A DNA stretch of 64,000 nt from Campylobacter blaseri (GTDB lineage: Bacteria > Campylobacterota > Campylobacteria > Campylobacterales > Campylobacteraceae). Below are positions 1 to 10,180 of this stretch, piece by piece. Each line of letters starts with the position of its first letter. The first letter of the stretch is position 1. A program made the position numbers and the translations under genes. Under the pieces are notes generated by a model that saw only the letters and a program-made list of their open reading frames with translations, was not told the origin of the DNA and made no database searches. The DNA lies in NCBI RefSeq assembly GCF_013201895.1, contig NZ_CP053841.1:1116001-1180000 (forward strand), written 5' to 3'.

Positions 1-1169
1 AAGAAAAATTAGATTATATAAATAGTGTTGAAGTAGATTTTATGGCTAGTAATGAAGAAAAAAGAACTATTATTTTGCCATTTGAAGAATTGTTTGAAAT
101 AGAAAGAGGAAAAGTAATTTCTCAAATGTATATAAATAATAATAAAGGTGATTATCCAGTATATTCTACACAATTAGATATGCCTTTTGGCTACATTAAT
201 AACTTTATGTATGATGGAAAATATCTTATATGGAATACTGATGGTCTTGGTGGTTATATTAGAAATATTGAAGGTAAATTTTCTATTACAAATATTGTTG
301 GTATAATGAAATTGAAATCTGAATATTATGATACTGTTAATTTAGAGTATATTAGAAGAATATTACAACCTATTTTTAGACAAAATACTAAAGGTAGAGA
401 GGGTATTAAAGGTAAAAATGAATATACAAAAATAAATAGTACAATGATAAAAAATTTAAATATAAAAATAGAATTTCCCGCAACTAAAGATGGAAAAATA
501 GATTTAGATAAACAAAATGCAATTGTAAAAAAATATGATTTAATTGATGAAATGAAACAAAAAATAACTGATAAAGGTTTACCTTTTACACTTGCAAATG
601 TTGAGTTAGATGGCTTAACTCCATATATATATATATATATATATATAAACGTTAGCGAATTATTTAATATAGTTAGAGGAAAAAGTAAATACACGAAAAC
701 ATATTGTAAAAATAATTACGGACAATATCCAGTTTATTCAGCAGATAATTATTCGCCATTATCATATATGAATACTTATGATTATAGTGGAAAGTATTTA
801 TCTGTTTCTGTTAATGGTATAGCTGGAGTAATGAAAATTTTCAATGAAAAATTTTCTATAAATGCTGACAGAGTTATTTTAATTCCTAAAATGGAAAATA
901 TAAATTTAGAATATGTATCTAATGTATTAGAGTACAGGTTAAGAGATATTGCAAAGGGAAGAAAAGGAATAGGTCGCAAAAATGAATTTACAAAATTAAC
1001 CAAAAATATGATTGACGATATAAAAATACCTATACCATTTAATTGCTATGGAGATATAGATGGCGATATTCAAATTGAAATATCAAAACAATATAATCAA
1101 ATTTTAAAAATTAAAGATATTTTAGTAAAAAAAGCAGACGATATTATAAATACAGAAATAAAATTTTAA
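1..1169 (+). CDS. Type I restriction-modification specificity subunit (HsdS-like), 5' end outside window
   Basis: HsdS-like protein that would direct a type I methylase/restriction complex to its DNA site. There are two homologous halves, each a target-recognition domain (about residues 10-145 and 205-345 counted from the ATG at 42) followed by a helical spacer. Both halves carry the pattern 'F.I.RGK', 'YPVYS' and 'KG(R)xGI..KNE(F/Y)TK', typical of HsdS repeats. The frame stays open upstream of the ATG to base 3, so the true start, or a fusion to a methylase, may lie outside the window. Between the halves an (AT)12 tract encodes a Tyr-Ile repeat (residues 195-202). A change of one AT unit in either direction gives a stop at once (TAA at 646 or TAG at 653), leaving only the first recognition domain. 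HsdM and HsdR are not in view. Family call is confident; start and partners are unknown. Confidence 0.82.
   Translation, partial: EKLDYINSVEVDFMASNEEKRTIILPFEELFEIERGKVISQMYINNNKGDYPVYSTQLDMPFGYINNFMYDGKYLIWNTDGLGGYIRNIEGKFSITNIVGIMKLKSEYYDTVNLEYIRRILQPIFRQNTKGREGIKGKNEYTKINSTMIKNLNIKIEFPATKDGKIDLDKQNAIVKKYDLIDEMKQKITDKGLPFTLANVELDGLTPYIYIYIYINVSELFNIVRGKSKYTKTYCKNNYGQYPVYSADNYSPLSYMNTYDYSGKYLSVSVNGIAGVMKIFNEKFSINADRVILIPKMENINLEYVSNVLEYRLRDIAKGRKGIGRKNEFTKLTKNMIDDIKIPIPFNCYGDIDGDIQIEISKQYNQILKIKDILVKKADDIINTEIKF
623..647 (+). repeat. (AT)12 dinucleotide repeat inside hsdS
   Basis: Twelve AT units plus one A lie in the linker between the two target-recognition domains. The unit length is not a multiple of three and both alternative frames stop immediately downstream. 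This is the arrangement expected of a slipped-strand switch between a two-domain and a one-domain HsdS. Confidence 0.9.
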
Positions 1170-1448
1170 ATAAAAATAATGTAATACAAGTATTAGCTGG
1201 AATAATAAATAAAAATTCTTATTCTTTTTTTGCTCAAAATTAGGAGAAAGTATTATAAGAATAAGGAATAATTATATAAAGTATAATAAAATATGTAAAT
1301 GTAATAGTTGAAATAATAAAAGTATTATGCTTATATATTAATTTTACAAATAACAAATAGAAGATTTAAAAATATACTAATTAAAACACATAAGCTTATC
1401 TTAGAAATAAAATGGACTAATTAAAAACTATATATTCTTTCATTCTTT
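1170..1448. other. Gene-free AT-rich stretch after hsdS
   Basis: About 280 bases with stops in all frames and no recognisable gene, RNA or repeat. It could be decayed coding sequence from the restriction locus, but nothing aligns by eye. Confidence 0.5.
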
Positions 1449-1478
1449 AAAGAGATATCAAATTACTGATATCTCTTT
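1449..1478. terminator. Hairpin terminator between convergent hsdS and purH
   Basis: A perfect 12-bp stem (AAAGAGATATCA / TGATATCTCTTT) with a 6-base loop, followed on the plus strand by a T-rich tail. It sits 10 bases after the purH stop, so it may serve both convergent genes. The T tail is better on the plus strand. Confidence 0.75.
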
Positions 1479-1487
1479 TATTTATTT

Positions 1488-3026
1488 TTAATGCAAAAAA
1501 TGCCTTATTCCTGTAAAATACATTGCAATATCATTTTCATCGGCTGCTTTTATAACATCTTCATCTCTTATTGAACCACCTGGTTGAACTATATTTTTAA
1601 CTCCAACTTTAGCTGCTATCTCAACACTATCTCTAAAAGGGAAAAATGCCTCACTAGCCAAAGTGCAACCATTTAAATCAAGCCCCATATCATTTGCTTT
1701 ATTCACAGCAGCCCTAGCCGCATCAACCCTGCTTGTCATACCCATACCAATGGCAACCATAGCACTGTTTTTAACATAAACAACACAATTACTCTTTGTT
1801 AAAGCTGCTATTTTCCATGCCATTAGCATATCATTTAACTCATCTTTTGAAGATTGTTTTTTGGTAACACATTTTGCATCTAATATCTCGCTATCATCTA
1901 CAAAATCACGCTCTTGATATACAAAACCACCATCTATAAACTTAAAGTTATAATCCTCATCGCTTCTTGCTAAAAATTTATTTTCTTGAGTAAAAATTTT
2001 AGTTCTTTTTTTATCAGCAAAAACTTCTAACGCTTCATCTGTAACATTTGCAGCGATAATTACCTCCATAAAAGTTCCCTTTTCATGAAGTTTTAAAGCT
2101 AGCTCTTTGTCAAGTGTGCCATTTATCGCAATAACTCCACCAAAAGCAGATATTGGGTCACATTTTAAAGCTTCCACATAACTTTCCAACAAATTACCTT
2201 TTATAGCAAAACCACAAGGATTAGCATGTTTGCAAATAGCAATTGCAGGAAGTTCTCCAAAGCTACTTGCTAAGCTAACAGCTCCATAAATATCGGTCAT
2301 ATTGTTAAAACTAGCTTCACCTTTTAGTGCTTTAAAATTATTTGTAAAGTAGTTTTCAAATTCATACAAAGCACCCTTTTGGTGAGGATTTTCTCCATAT
2401 CTTGTATCAAAAACTTTACTTCCAACTATAAACTTTTTAGCCCCAAAACCGCCATTAAATCTTTTGTTCATATAGTTTGCTATCATAGAATCATATGCAG
2501 CTGTATGCTCATATGCTTTTATCATTAAATTTCTTCTAAATTCAATATCATCAGTTTTGTTTTTTAATCTATCTAAAATTTCATCATAATCCAAAATATC
2601 AGTAACTATCAAAACATCTTTAAAGTTTTTTGCTGCACTTCTAACCATCGCAGGTCCGCCAATGTCTATGTTATCAATAATTTCATTAAAATCATCAGTT
2701 CTAGCAATGGTTGCTTTAAATGGATACAAATTAACACAAACTAAATCTATCCCACCAATGCCAAATTCCATAGCCTGTTTTTTGTGATTTTCATCATCTC
2801 TTTTATGTAGTATACCGCCGTGAATTTTTGGGTGTAAGGTCTTTACCCTACCCTCAAACATCTCAGGGCTTTTTGTATACTCACTAACCTCAACTGCTTT
2901 TACCCCATTTTGAACTAAAAGCTTATAAGTCCCACCTGTACTTAAAATCTCCCAACCAAGTTTTTCTAACTCTTTGGCAAACTCAACTACACCATCTTTA
3001 TCACTAACACTAATTAAAGCTCTCAT
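1488..3026 (-). CDS. purH: Bifunctional AICAR transformylase / IMP cyclohydrolase
   Basis: Catalyses the last two steps of IMP synthesis: formyl transfer from 10-formyl-THF to AICAR, then ring closure to IMP. The 512-residue length is normal. The N-terminal MGS-like cyclohydrolase domain (about 1-195) begins [11 protein letters not shown] and has STGGT and [13 protein letters not shown]. The C-terminal transformylase domain has [25 protein letters not shown]-like [13 protein letters not shown] and the closing QPGGSIRD and GIRHFLH. The ATG has a strong GGAGGGG ribosome site. It is separated from djlA and purL, its usual Campylobacter neighbours, by a HinfI-like cassette. Confidence 0.97.
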   Translation of the reverse strand: MRALISVSDKDGVVEFAKELEKLGWEILSTGGTYKLLVQNGVKAVEVSEYTKSPEMFEGRVKTLHPKIHGGILHKRDDENHKKQAMEFGIGGIDLVCVNLYPFKATIARTDDFNEIIDNIDIGGPAMVRSAAKNFKDVLIVTDILDYDEILDRLKNKTDDIEFRRNLMIKAYEHTAAYDSMIANYMNKRFNGGFGAKKFIVGSKVFDTRYGENPHQKGALYEFENYFTNNFKALKGEASFNNMTDIYGAVSLASSFGELPAIAICKHANPCGFAIKGNLLESYVEALKCDPISAFGGVIAINGTLDKELALKLHEKGTFMEVIIAANVTDEALEVFADKKRTKIFTQENKFLARSDEDYNFKFIDGGFVYQERDFVDDSEILDAKCVTKKQSSKDELNDMLMAWKIAALTKSNCVVYVKNSAMVAIGMGMTSRVDAARAAVNKANDMGLDLNGCTLASEAFFPFRDSVEIAAKVGVKNIVQPGGSIRDEDVIKAADENDIAMYFTGIRHFLH

Positions 3027-3077
3027 TTCCCCTCCATTTTTAATTTTATTTAGTTGATTATTATTTTTATAAATTAA

Positions 3078-3850
3078 CTAGTTTTTTACTATATTTTTAT
3101 ATAATTGCTCAAAAATTTCAATATTTTCATCACTATTTGAAAAATTTAATAACTTTTTTTCTATTTCTTCATAGCTTACATTTAAAAATTTATCAAAAAA
3201 TTTTTTCCTCTATAAATATTAGTTTTTTCTGGTATATAAATATTTCCTTTCATCTTTTTATTGTTAAAATAAAATAAAATTGGAATTAGTTTTTCTTTTG
3301 ATGATATATTAAATTTGCGAACCAAATAAGCATAAGTTTTTATAAATTTTCTATTAATATCAATAAATTTACCAGTATCGTGATCATCATTATATTTTAT
3401 TTCAACATAGTATGTAATGTCATTTTTATCTTTGAAAATCAAATCTATATCGTGTTTAATCGTAATGAAATCATTTGATTTATCATCCAAAATTTCATCT
3501 TGTAATTTTGAAAATTCTTCATTAAGATTAAAATTATCATCACTTTGAGCTTTACTAATATAATTGTCTATCTTAGTTTCAATAACTTTTGATATTGAAA
3601 ATTTATTATTTTTTTTACCACTAATATTTAAAATTTCATTCCCACTCTCATATACTAAAATTTGCATTAATTCTTCTATAAAATTTCCAAACTAAATATT
3701 CATACTTTGCAAAATTCCACCAAATATTCTATATTTTATAGGTATGAAATGCAATTTTTTACTATGTTTTTTTCTTAAACTTTCTATTTTACTTTTGCTT
3801 TTGGAATGTGTTATTAAATTTTTAACAGCTTTTGTCAAAATATCATCTTG
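3078..3850 (-). pseudogene. HinfI-like type II restriction endonuclease, inactivated
   Basis: Reading from the ATG at 3850, the frame runs about 60 codons, meets an in-frame TAG (just upstream of the internal ATG at 3667), continues in the same frame to 3182, and ends early. Moving to the next frame at the AAAAAATTTTTT run near 3196-3207 restores a coherent C-terminus (…FFDKFLNVSYEEIEKKLL…) ending at a TAG at 3078. The repaired length of about 257 residues fits the HinfI endonuclease (about 262, from memory). A PD-(D/E)XK-like core is visible: DIDLIF … YYVEIKYNDDHDTGK. The ATG overlaps the methylase stop, as in many restriction-modification pairs. The 161-residue piece 3182-3667 could still be translated but lacks both ends. 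Confidence 0.78.
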
Positions 3851-4916
3851 CATTTTTTTCCTTATATAAATATCTTAATTTATCTATCTCAAACAAAGCA
3901 CCATCTCTCATAATATAAAAATAGCTCCAGCCATTATGATTTACCTTATTTAAAATTTTTGCTGACATTTTATGAATACTTAATTCATCTGACCCATCAC
4001 TAACCCTGTCATTGCCTATATATTTTACTGGATTATTTCCAGCTTTATCATATAGCATTTCACCTAAACAAATCATATCTGCTTGATATAGCATATCAAG
4101 TGATACTTTTGGAGGCTTTGTCTCTAATTTACCACTAGCTATATCACTTTCAACAAAATTTATATTTTTTATCCTATCATTAGCAATCTTTATATAATCG
4201 CTGTTTTTTTCTATTCCAATAAAATTTCTACCATATTTTTTTGCAATAGCACCTGTTGTTCCTGTGCCAAAAAATGGGTCAAGAACAATATCTCCCATTG
4301 TTGAGCTCGATAATATTATTTTTTCTAAAAGCTTTTCTGGTTTTTGAGTAGAATGTGCCTTTTTACCATTAGTATCTTTTATTCTTTCTTGTCCTATACA
4401 AATACCTATATTCCATACACTCTTCTCTTGCTTGTCATTATTTAAATACTTCATTGTCTTATAATTGAATGTAAATTTAGATTTTTGGCTTTTTGAACAC
4501 CAAAGTAAAGTTTCGTGTGAATTGCAAAATCTTGTGCCTTTGAAATTTGGAACTGGATTTGGTTTAGACCATACAACATCATTTAGTATCCAAAAATCCA
4601 AATTTTGCATAATATAGCCAATTCTATATATGTTTTGAAATGAACCTATTACCCAAATAGAAGCATCTTTTTTCATTACCCTTTTGCACTCTTTTAACCA
4701 ATTTTCGCAAAAGGCATCATACTCTTTATAGTCCTTAAATTTATCCCAACTATCATCAACTCCGCTAAATTTATCACCATCAGCCCTTAAAAGCTCTCCT
4801 TGCGTCTGCATAAAATATGGTGGATCTGCAAAAACCAAATCTATTGAGTTATCAGGGATTGTCTTTAAAACATCAATACAATCGCCGTTAATGATTTGAT
4901 TAAAAAATTTAACCAT
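3843..4916 (-). CDS. HinfI-like N6-adenine DNA methyltransferase (probable GANTC)
   Basis: Beta-class adenine methylase: motif IV DPPY comes first (residues 31-34) and the AdoMet motif (DPFFGTGTTGA) follows. Stretches such as SGVDDSWDKF, IGSFQNIYRIGYIMQNLDFW, GTRFCNSHETLLWCSK and AHSTQKPE match M.HinfI and CcrM as I remember them, and a RAMA-like domain (LSIHKMSAKILN…NGWSYF) closes the protein at about 285-357. The likely site is therefore GANTC. I use the ATG at 4916, just after the djlA stop; an in-frame ATG at 4961 would overlap djlA and add 15 non-conserved residues. Its stop overlaps the start of the dead endonuclease, so it now acts as an orphan methylase. Confidence 0.9.
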   Translation of the reverse strand: MVKFFNQIINGDCIDVLKTIPDNSIDLVFADPPYFMQTQGELLRADGDKFSGVDDSWDKFKDYKEYDAFCENWLKECKRVMKKDASIWVIGSFQNIYRIGYIMQNLDFWILNDVVWSKPNPVPNFKGTRFCNSHETLLWCSKSQKSKFTFNYKTMKYLNNDKQEKSVWNIGICIGQERIKDTNGKKAHSTQKPEKLLEKIILSSSTMGDIVLDPFFGTGTTGAIAKKYGRNFIGIEKNSDYIKIANDRIKNINFVESDIASGKLETKPPKVSLDMLYQADMICLGEMLYDKAGNNPVKYIGNDRVSDGSDELSIHKMSAKILNKVNHNGWSYFYIMRDGALFEIDKLRYLYKEKNAR

Positions 4917-4929
4917 TTTATTGAGTTCT

Positions 4930-5670
4930 CTACAATTTTCTAATTTCTTCATAAGCTTCATTTATCTCTTGTAATCTCTTTGTTCCAGCCTCTATTATCT
5001 CTTCATCAGCTCCTCTGCCCATTAAGATATCAGGGTGATATTTTCTAACTAACTCTCTATATCTTTTTTTAACATCTTCAAATTTAGCTCCTTTTTGAAG
5101 ACCTAAAATTTTATATGGATCTTTTCTATGGATATATTTTTTATTATAGTAGTTTTGCTCTTTACCGCCTCTAAATTTAAAATCCTTTTGAAATCTTGCA
5201 AAAATTTCATTTTGTATCTGTGGGTGAATGCCAAGACCTTCACAAATTTTACTTATTATATCCTGTTCTGCTTTTGAAAAATTTCCATCTATATAGGCAA
5301 TATTTAAAAAGAAATACACCCTACCTACTCTATCCCTAAGACCTAGATTAAATTTTTTTTGATATTTTTTAGCTATATCGTAAGCATTGTAGATATTTTC
5401 TTTTTCTATATTGTAAACTTTTTTAAGCTCTTCTCTATCCTCTTTAGTTCCATTAATTTGAACAGTCAAATCATCTAAAATATGGCTTATTAAATTTGCT
5501 TCAAATTCATTTACTCTTCCATCGCTTTTAGCAACTTTTGCAAGTAGGCTTATTAGGTATTTTGCCTCTAAAAAAGTTAAGCCCATATTAGGGCTTTTTT
5601 TAACCCTAACTGAGCTTGTTAAAAAATAATATATAATTATAACAATTAATAGTATAGTAAAAAAATTCAT
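4930..5670 (-). CDS. djlA: DjlA-like membrane-anchored DnaJ-domain co-chaperone (TerB + J domain)
   Basis: One N-terminal membrane helix (about 3-20) is followed by a TerB-like helical domain (about 31-165; acidic motif KSDGRVNEFE and a second repeat YIDGNFSKAE). The C-terminal J domain (about 187-246) has the essential HPD at 212-214, after DPYKILGL. The architecture matches DjlA, which stimulates DnaK ATPase at the inner membrane. It lies 22 bases downstream of purL and just upstream of the methylase, in one minus-strand operon. In C. jejuni the same gene sits between purH and purL, as I recall. Confidence 0.88.
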   Translation of the reverse strand: MNFFTILLIVIIIYYFLTSSVRVKKSPNMGLTFLEAKYLISLLAKVAKSDGRVNEFEANLISHILDDLTVQINGTKEDREELKKVYNIEKENIYNAYDIAKKYQKKFNLGLRDRVGRVYFFLNIAYIDGNFSKAEQDIISKICEGLGIHPQIQNEIFARFQKDFKFRGGKEQNYYNKKYIHRKDPYKILGLQKGAKFEDVKKRYRELVRKYHPDILMGRGADEEIIEAGTKRLQEINEAYEEIRKL

Positions 5671-5692
5671 TAAAAACCTAATATAGTTTTAT

Positions 5693-7894
5693 CTATTTTT
5701 CATCTTTGATGATTTTAACAAAATCATTAAAATATATATCTTTCATATCATCTAAGCTCATACTAACTTCATTTATACTAAATTTATTACCACCTGTTTC
5801 ACCTAATCTTTGCCATACAAGTCCAAATTTATGCAAATACTCTTTAAACTTAGCCTCATCTTTTACCCCTATTATAGCTCTACTATAACTTTCATCAAAG
5901 ATATCTCTACTATCATCACAAAGCATTTTAAACTCTCCACCAAAACCAGCATTACAACTCATCTTAGCAAGTGTCATGGCAACACCACCAATGCCAACAG
6001 AATTTGCAAACTCGAGCAATCCGTCTTTGTTAGCACTAATGACTAAATCCCACAAGGCTCTCTCTTTTTTATAATCAACTTCAACCAAAGTTCCGGTGAT
6101 TTTATCTTCTACAACTTTTCTATAAAGTGAGCCTGCAAATATGCCTTTAGTATCGCCAACTAGATAGACAGCTGTATTTTCATTTTGAAAAACAGAAGGC
6201 AAAGTTTTTGTATAATCCTCATTTACTCCAACGCTAACTATAGCTGGAGTTGGCTGGATACTAACACCATCAGTGTCATTATATAAACTAACATTTCCAC
6301 TAACAACAGGAGTATTTAGCTCTTTGCAAGCCTCTTTTATACCTTCACAACCCTGTGCAAATTGCCACATAACTTCAGGATTTTCAGGGTTTCCATAATT
6401 TAGACAATCAGTTATAGCAAGAGGAGTTGCTCCACTCATTGCAACCTTTCTACCACTTGATGCGACTGCTAAAGCTGCCCCTATTTTTGGGTTTACAAAG
6501 TTCATTCTTGTGTTACACTCCATACCCATAGCAATAGCACAATTGTTCTCTTTTACTCTCATAACAGAAGCACCTAAATGTCCAGGTTGTTTTATGGTAT
6601 TTGTTCCTATATTTGCATCATATTGATCATAAACAAAAGATTTATTTAAAATATGCTCATCTTTTAAAATTCTCTCAAATGCCTCTTGATTTTTCATTGT
6701 ATTTATAGTAGCACATTGTAAGTTATCTAATTTAATCTCATCTAAATATGCTGGTTTTTTAGTAGGTCTATCAAGTACTGGAGCTGCCTCACTAAGTGGA
6801 TCTATTGGAATTTCACCAACTAACTCATTATGCCAAAAAAGCTCCATCTTTCCACTAGATGTTACCTCACCAATTACTTCAGCATCTAAATCCCATTTTG
6901 CAAAAATCTCTTTAATTTTATCTTCACAACCTTTTTTAGCACAAATTAGCATTCTCTCTTGAGATTCGCTAAGCATAAGCTCATATGGAGTCATTCCCTC
7001 TTCTCTCATAGGAACCTTATCAAGATACATCTTCATACCACTACCACTTCGTCCAGACATTTCAAAGCTTGAACTTGTTAGTCCTGCTGCACCCATATCT
7101 TGGATTCCTATTATATAATCATGTTTAAAAAGCTCCAAACAAGCTTCCATTAAAAGCTTCTCAGCAAAAGGATCTCCAACTTGAACAGTAGGTCTAAGGC
7201 TTTTGTTTTCTTCATTAAAGCTATCACTTGCCATAACAGCACCACCTAGACCATCTCTACCTGTTTTACTACCTACATAGATTACAGGATTTCCAATACC
7301 CTCAGCCCTTCCATAAAAAATCTCATCTTTTTTGCAAATTCCAAGCGCAAAAGCATTTACTAAGATATTTCCATTAAATCCGCTATCAAAGCTAATCTCT
7401 CCTCCAATTGTTGGAATTCCCATACAATTTCCATAGTGAGAAATTCCACCACTAACACCTTTAACTAAATATCTTTGATATCTATTTACAGCTTCATTTC
7501 CCTTGATATCTCCAAATCTAAGTGAATTCATATTTGCCTCAACTCTAGCACCCATTGTAAAAACATCACGAAGTATACCGCCAACTCCAGTTGCTGCTCC
7601 TTGAAATGGCTCTATGTAGCTTGGGTGGTTATGGCTCTCCATTTTAAAAACTGCTACCATACCTCCGCCTATATCTATAACACCTGCATTTTCTCCTGGA
7701 CCTTGTATAACCCAAGGTGCTTTAGTTGGAAAACCATTTAGATATTTTTTGCTTGATTTATAAGAACAATGCTCACTCCACATAGCAGAAAATACCCCAA
7801 GCTCAAGCAAATTTGGCTCTCGTCCTAAAATTTCAAGTATCTTTGAATACTCTTCATCACTAATTTTATGTGCTTTGATGGTCTCTTTATCCAT
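5693..7894 (-). CDS. purL: Phosphoribosylformylglycinamidine synthase, PurL subunit
   Basis: Converts FGAR to FGAM in purine synthesis, with the small PurS and PurQ subunits encoded elsewhere. The protein is 733 residues, the small-PurL type. Conserved stretches include [12 protein letters not shown] near the N-terminus, [23 protein letters not shown] and CLNYGNPE. I start at the ATG at 7894 ([16 protein letters not shown]), which has GAGG 8 bases upstream. A TTG at 7918 would add eight residues and would place that ribosome site inside the gene. Confidence 0.96.
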   Translation of the reverse strand: MDKETIKAHKISDEEYSKILEILGREPNLLELGVFSAMWSEHCSYKSSKKYLNGFPTKAPWVIQGPGENAGVIDIGGGMVAVFKMESHNHPSYIEPFQGAATGVGGILRDVFTMGARVEANMNSLRFGDIKGNEAVNRYQRYLVKGVSGGISHYGNCMGIPTIGGEISFDSGFNGNILVNAFALGICKKDEIFYGRAEGIGNPVIYVGSKTGRDGLGGAVMASDSFNEENKSLRPTVQVGDPFAEKLLMEACLELFKHDYIIGIQDMGAAGLTSSSFEMSGRSGSGMKMYLDKVPMREEGMTPYELMLSESQERMLICAKKGCEDKIKEIFAKWDLDAEVIGEVTSSGKMELFWHNELVGEIPIDPLSEAAPVLDRPTKKPAYLDEIKLDNLQCATINTMKNQEAFERILKDEHILNKSFVYDQYDANIGTNTIKQPGHLGASVMRVKENNCAIAMGMECNTRMNFVNPKIGAALAVASSGRKVAMSGATPLAITDCLNYGNPENPEVMWQFAQGCEGIKEACKELNTPVVSGNVSLYNDTDGVSIQPTPAIVSVGVNEDYTKTLPSVFQNENTAVYLVGDTKGIFAGSLYRKVVEDKITGTLVEVDYKKERALWDLVISANKDGLLEFANSVGIGGVAMTLAKMSCNAGFGGEFKMLCDDSRDIFDESYSRAIIGVKDEAKFKEYLHKFGLVWQRLGETGGNKFSINEVSMSLDDMKDIYFNDFVKIIKDEK

Positions 7895-8102
7895 ATCTAT
7901 ATCCTCAAATTTAATCAATAATTCCCTAATAATATCAAATTTTCTCTATATTTTTGATAAAACCATAATTTAACCTATAAAAGCTATAAAATATCCTTAA
8001 AATAGTAATTTCAATAAATATAATATTATCTTTATTTAAGATTAATTTACTAAAATTCAATATTGTTTAAAGTAATACAAAAAACTAAAAATAAGGATTT
8101 TT

Positions 8103-10037
8103 ATGCAATTTAAAAAAAGTTTTAACCCATCGGTTTTCTACCCATCTATTGTATTGCTTTTTGTAATATTAGCTTTAACGCTAATATTTCCAGAAGGAAT
8201 GCTTAACTCAATCACCAAAATACAAGACTATCTAACACATACATTTGGTTGGTTTTATATTTTGGCTGTAACCATTATATTTTTTGTGATTATATTTTTA
8301 CTATTTTCAAAACATGGAGATATAAAACTAGGACCTGATCACTCAAAACCATCATATTCCAATATGTCTTGGTTTGCAATGCTTTTTTCAGCAGGAATGG
8401 GAATCGGACTTATGTTTTATGGCGTTAGTGAGCCTGTTATGCACTACTTAGCTCCTCCTTCAGCCTCCCCTGAGTCAGTTGAAGCTGCAAGACAAGCTAT
8501 GAGTATAACATTTTTCCACTGGGGTTTAAATGTGTGGGCAATTTATGCAGTAGTTGCTATCATTTTAGCATTTTTCGCATATAGACATAACCTCCCACTT
8601 ACTTTAAAATCAGCATTTTATCCACTAGTTGGAAATAAAATTTATGGAGTTTTTGGTGATATCATAGATATATTTGCAGTAATTGCTACATTTTTTGGTG
8701 TTACTATATCTTTAGGTTTTGGAGTTTTACAAATAAATGGCGGTTTTAGTCATCTTTTTGGACTTGATATTAGTATAATTACTCAAATAATATTTATAGG
8801 TGTGATAACTATTTTAGTAACTATTTCTGCAACAAGTGGGCTTGATAAGGGCATTAAACTACTTAGCAATACAAATATGATACTTGCTATATTTTTAGTT
8901 TTATTTATACTAATTTTAGGCAATACAACATTTATTTTAAATTCACTTGTGCAAAACACAGGTCAATACCTATCATCATTTTTAAGTGATACATTTAATC
9001 TATATGCTTATGAAAAACAAAAAGAGAGCTGGATTGGTGGTTGGACTTTACTTTACTGGACTTGGTGGCTATCTTGGGCTCCTTTTGTTGGTCTTTTTAT
9101 AGCTAGAATTTCTCGTGGTAGAACTATAAAAGAGTTTATAACTGGTGTTTTATTTGTGCCAACTGGATTCATATTTTTATGGATGACTGTTTTTGGAAAT
9201 AGCGCAATAGATTTAATCCATGGTGGATACACAGAGCTTGCAACTGCAGTAAATGAAGATGTATCTTTAGCTCTTTTTGTATTTTTAGAAAAATTTCCAC
9301 TTGGCTCAATTATGTCTGGAATTGCAACTATAATGATTATAATATTTTTTGTAACTTCAGCTGATTCAGCTGCTATGGTTATAGATATGCTTTGTTCAAA
9401 CGGAAAAGATGATACCCCTAAATGGCAAAAACTTCTATGGTGCGTATTAATTGGGCTTATAGCCTCTGTTTTACTATATGCAGGTGGTTTGCAAGCACTT
9501 CAGGCTATGACAATTGCGGCTGCTTTTCCTCTAACTATAGCTCTGCTTGGTTGTATATATGGACTTATAAAAGCCCTAGCTATAGATGTAGAGAAGAAAA
9601 AAACTCAAGATATTGGAACTATAGCACCAACTGGAAGCTCAAAAAACTGGGAAGAGAGATTAAAAGCTATAATTGACACTCCTGATAAAAATGATGCTGA
9701 AAAGTTTCTAAGAAGAGTTATAAAACCAGCTTTTAAAGATGTGCAAGCTAAATTTGAAGAGTATGGTATGTCTGCAAAAATAGAAGAAGATATTAAAAAG
9801 TGGCAAATTCATCTACATGTTGGAATGGGTGATGATAGAGATTTTAGATATGGCATTAAACTAGTTGAGGCTGAAGCTCCTGACTATGCTGATACAGACA
9901 GATACTATAGAGCAACTGTCTATCTGCTTGAGGGTGGTCAAGATTATGATGTCATCGGCTGGAGTAAAGAGTCTATTATAAATGATATTATAGAGCAATA
10001 TAGAAACCATATGCATTTCTTATATAAAACCACCTAA
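8103..10037 (+). CDS. BCCT-family betaine/choline/carnitine transporter, copy 1
   Basis: Secondary transporter for quaternary ammonium osmolytes such as glycine betaine or choline. The 644 residues contain about 12 membrane helices and the BCCT signature region WTLLYWTWWLSWAPFVG followed by RISRGRTIKEF. The substrate-site region is FSAGMGIGLMFYGVSEP. A hydrophilic C-terminal domain of about 140 residues (PTGSSKNWEERL… MGDDRDFRYGIK) is shared with copy 2. The ATG follows AAGGATTTTT. It is divergent from purL and followed by a strong hairpin, so the two copies can be transcribed separately. The exact substrate cannot be told. Confidence 0.93.
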   Translation: MQFKKSFNPSVFYPSIVLLFVILALTLIFPEGMLNSITKIQDYLTHTFGWFYILAVTIIFFVIIFLLFSKHGDIKLGPDHSKPSYSNMSWFAMLFSAGMGIGLMFYGVSEPVMHYLAPPSASPESVEAARQAMSITFFHWGLNVWAIYAVVAIILAFFAYRHNLPLTLKSAFYPLVGNKIYGVFGDIIDIFAVIATFFGVTISLGFGVLQINGGFSHLFGLDISIITQIIFIGVITILVTISATSGLDKGIKLLSNTNMILAIFLVLFILILGNTTFILNSLVQNTGQYLSSFLSDTFNLYAYEKQKESWIGGWTLLYWTWWLSWAPFVGLFIARISRGRTIKEFITGVLFVPTGFIFLWMTVFGNSAIDLIHGGYTELATAVNEDVSLALFVFLEKFPLGSIMSGIATIMIIIFFVTSADSAAMVIDMLCSNGKDDTPKWQKLLWCVLIGLIASVLLYAGGLQALQAMTIAAAFPLTIALLGCIYGLIKALAIDVEKKKTQDIGTIAPTGSSKNWEERLKAIIDTPDKNDAEKFLRRVIKPAFKDVQAKFEEYGMSAKIEEDIKKWQIHLHVGMGDDRDFRYGIKLVEAEAPDYADTDRYYRATVYLLEGGQDYDVIGWSKESIINDIIEQYRNHMHFLYKTT

Positions 10038-10051
10038 AATAGTCTTTAAAC

Positions 10052-10086
10052 ATTTACACTGTATTATAAATTAATACAGTGTAAAT
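10052..10086 (+). terminator. Terminator after BCCT copy 1
   Basis: A 15-bp perfect stem (ATTTACACTGTATTA / TAATACAGTGTAAAT) with a 5-base loop and a TTCTTT tail, 15 bases after the stop codon. Confidence 0.8.
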
Positions 10087-10130
10087 TTCTTTAAAATTGC
10101 AAATTGATTACTGCAAAATAATATATGTAG

Positions 10131-10154
10131 AAATATTAAATTTCTTTAATATTT
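10131..10154. repeat. Inverted repeat upstream of BCCT copy 2
   Basis: AAATATTAAA, 4-base gap, TTTAATATTT, ending 26 bases before the ATG of copy 2. Copy 1 has no such palindrome. It could be an operator or a 5'-leader hairpin; function is inferred only from position. Confidence 0.45.
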
Positions 10155-10180
10155 GTTAAATTTATAGAAAGGATTTAGAT

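Noticed and set aside
326-694. Minus-strand frame opposite hsdS
   Set aside because: It is antisense to clearly homologous HsdS coding sequence and includes the AT repeat; no independent support.
4917-4961. Upstream ATG extending the HinfI-like methylase by 15 residues
   Set aside because: It overlaps the 3' end of djlA in another frame and the added residues are not like M.HinfI; the ATG at 4916 directly after the djlA stop is better.
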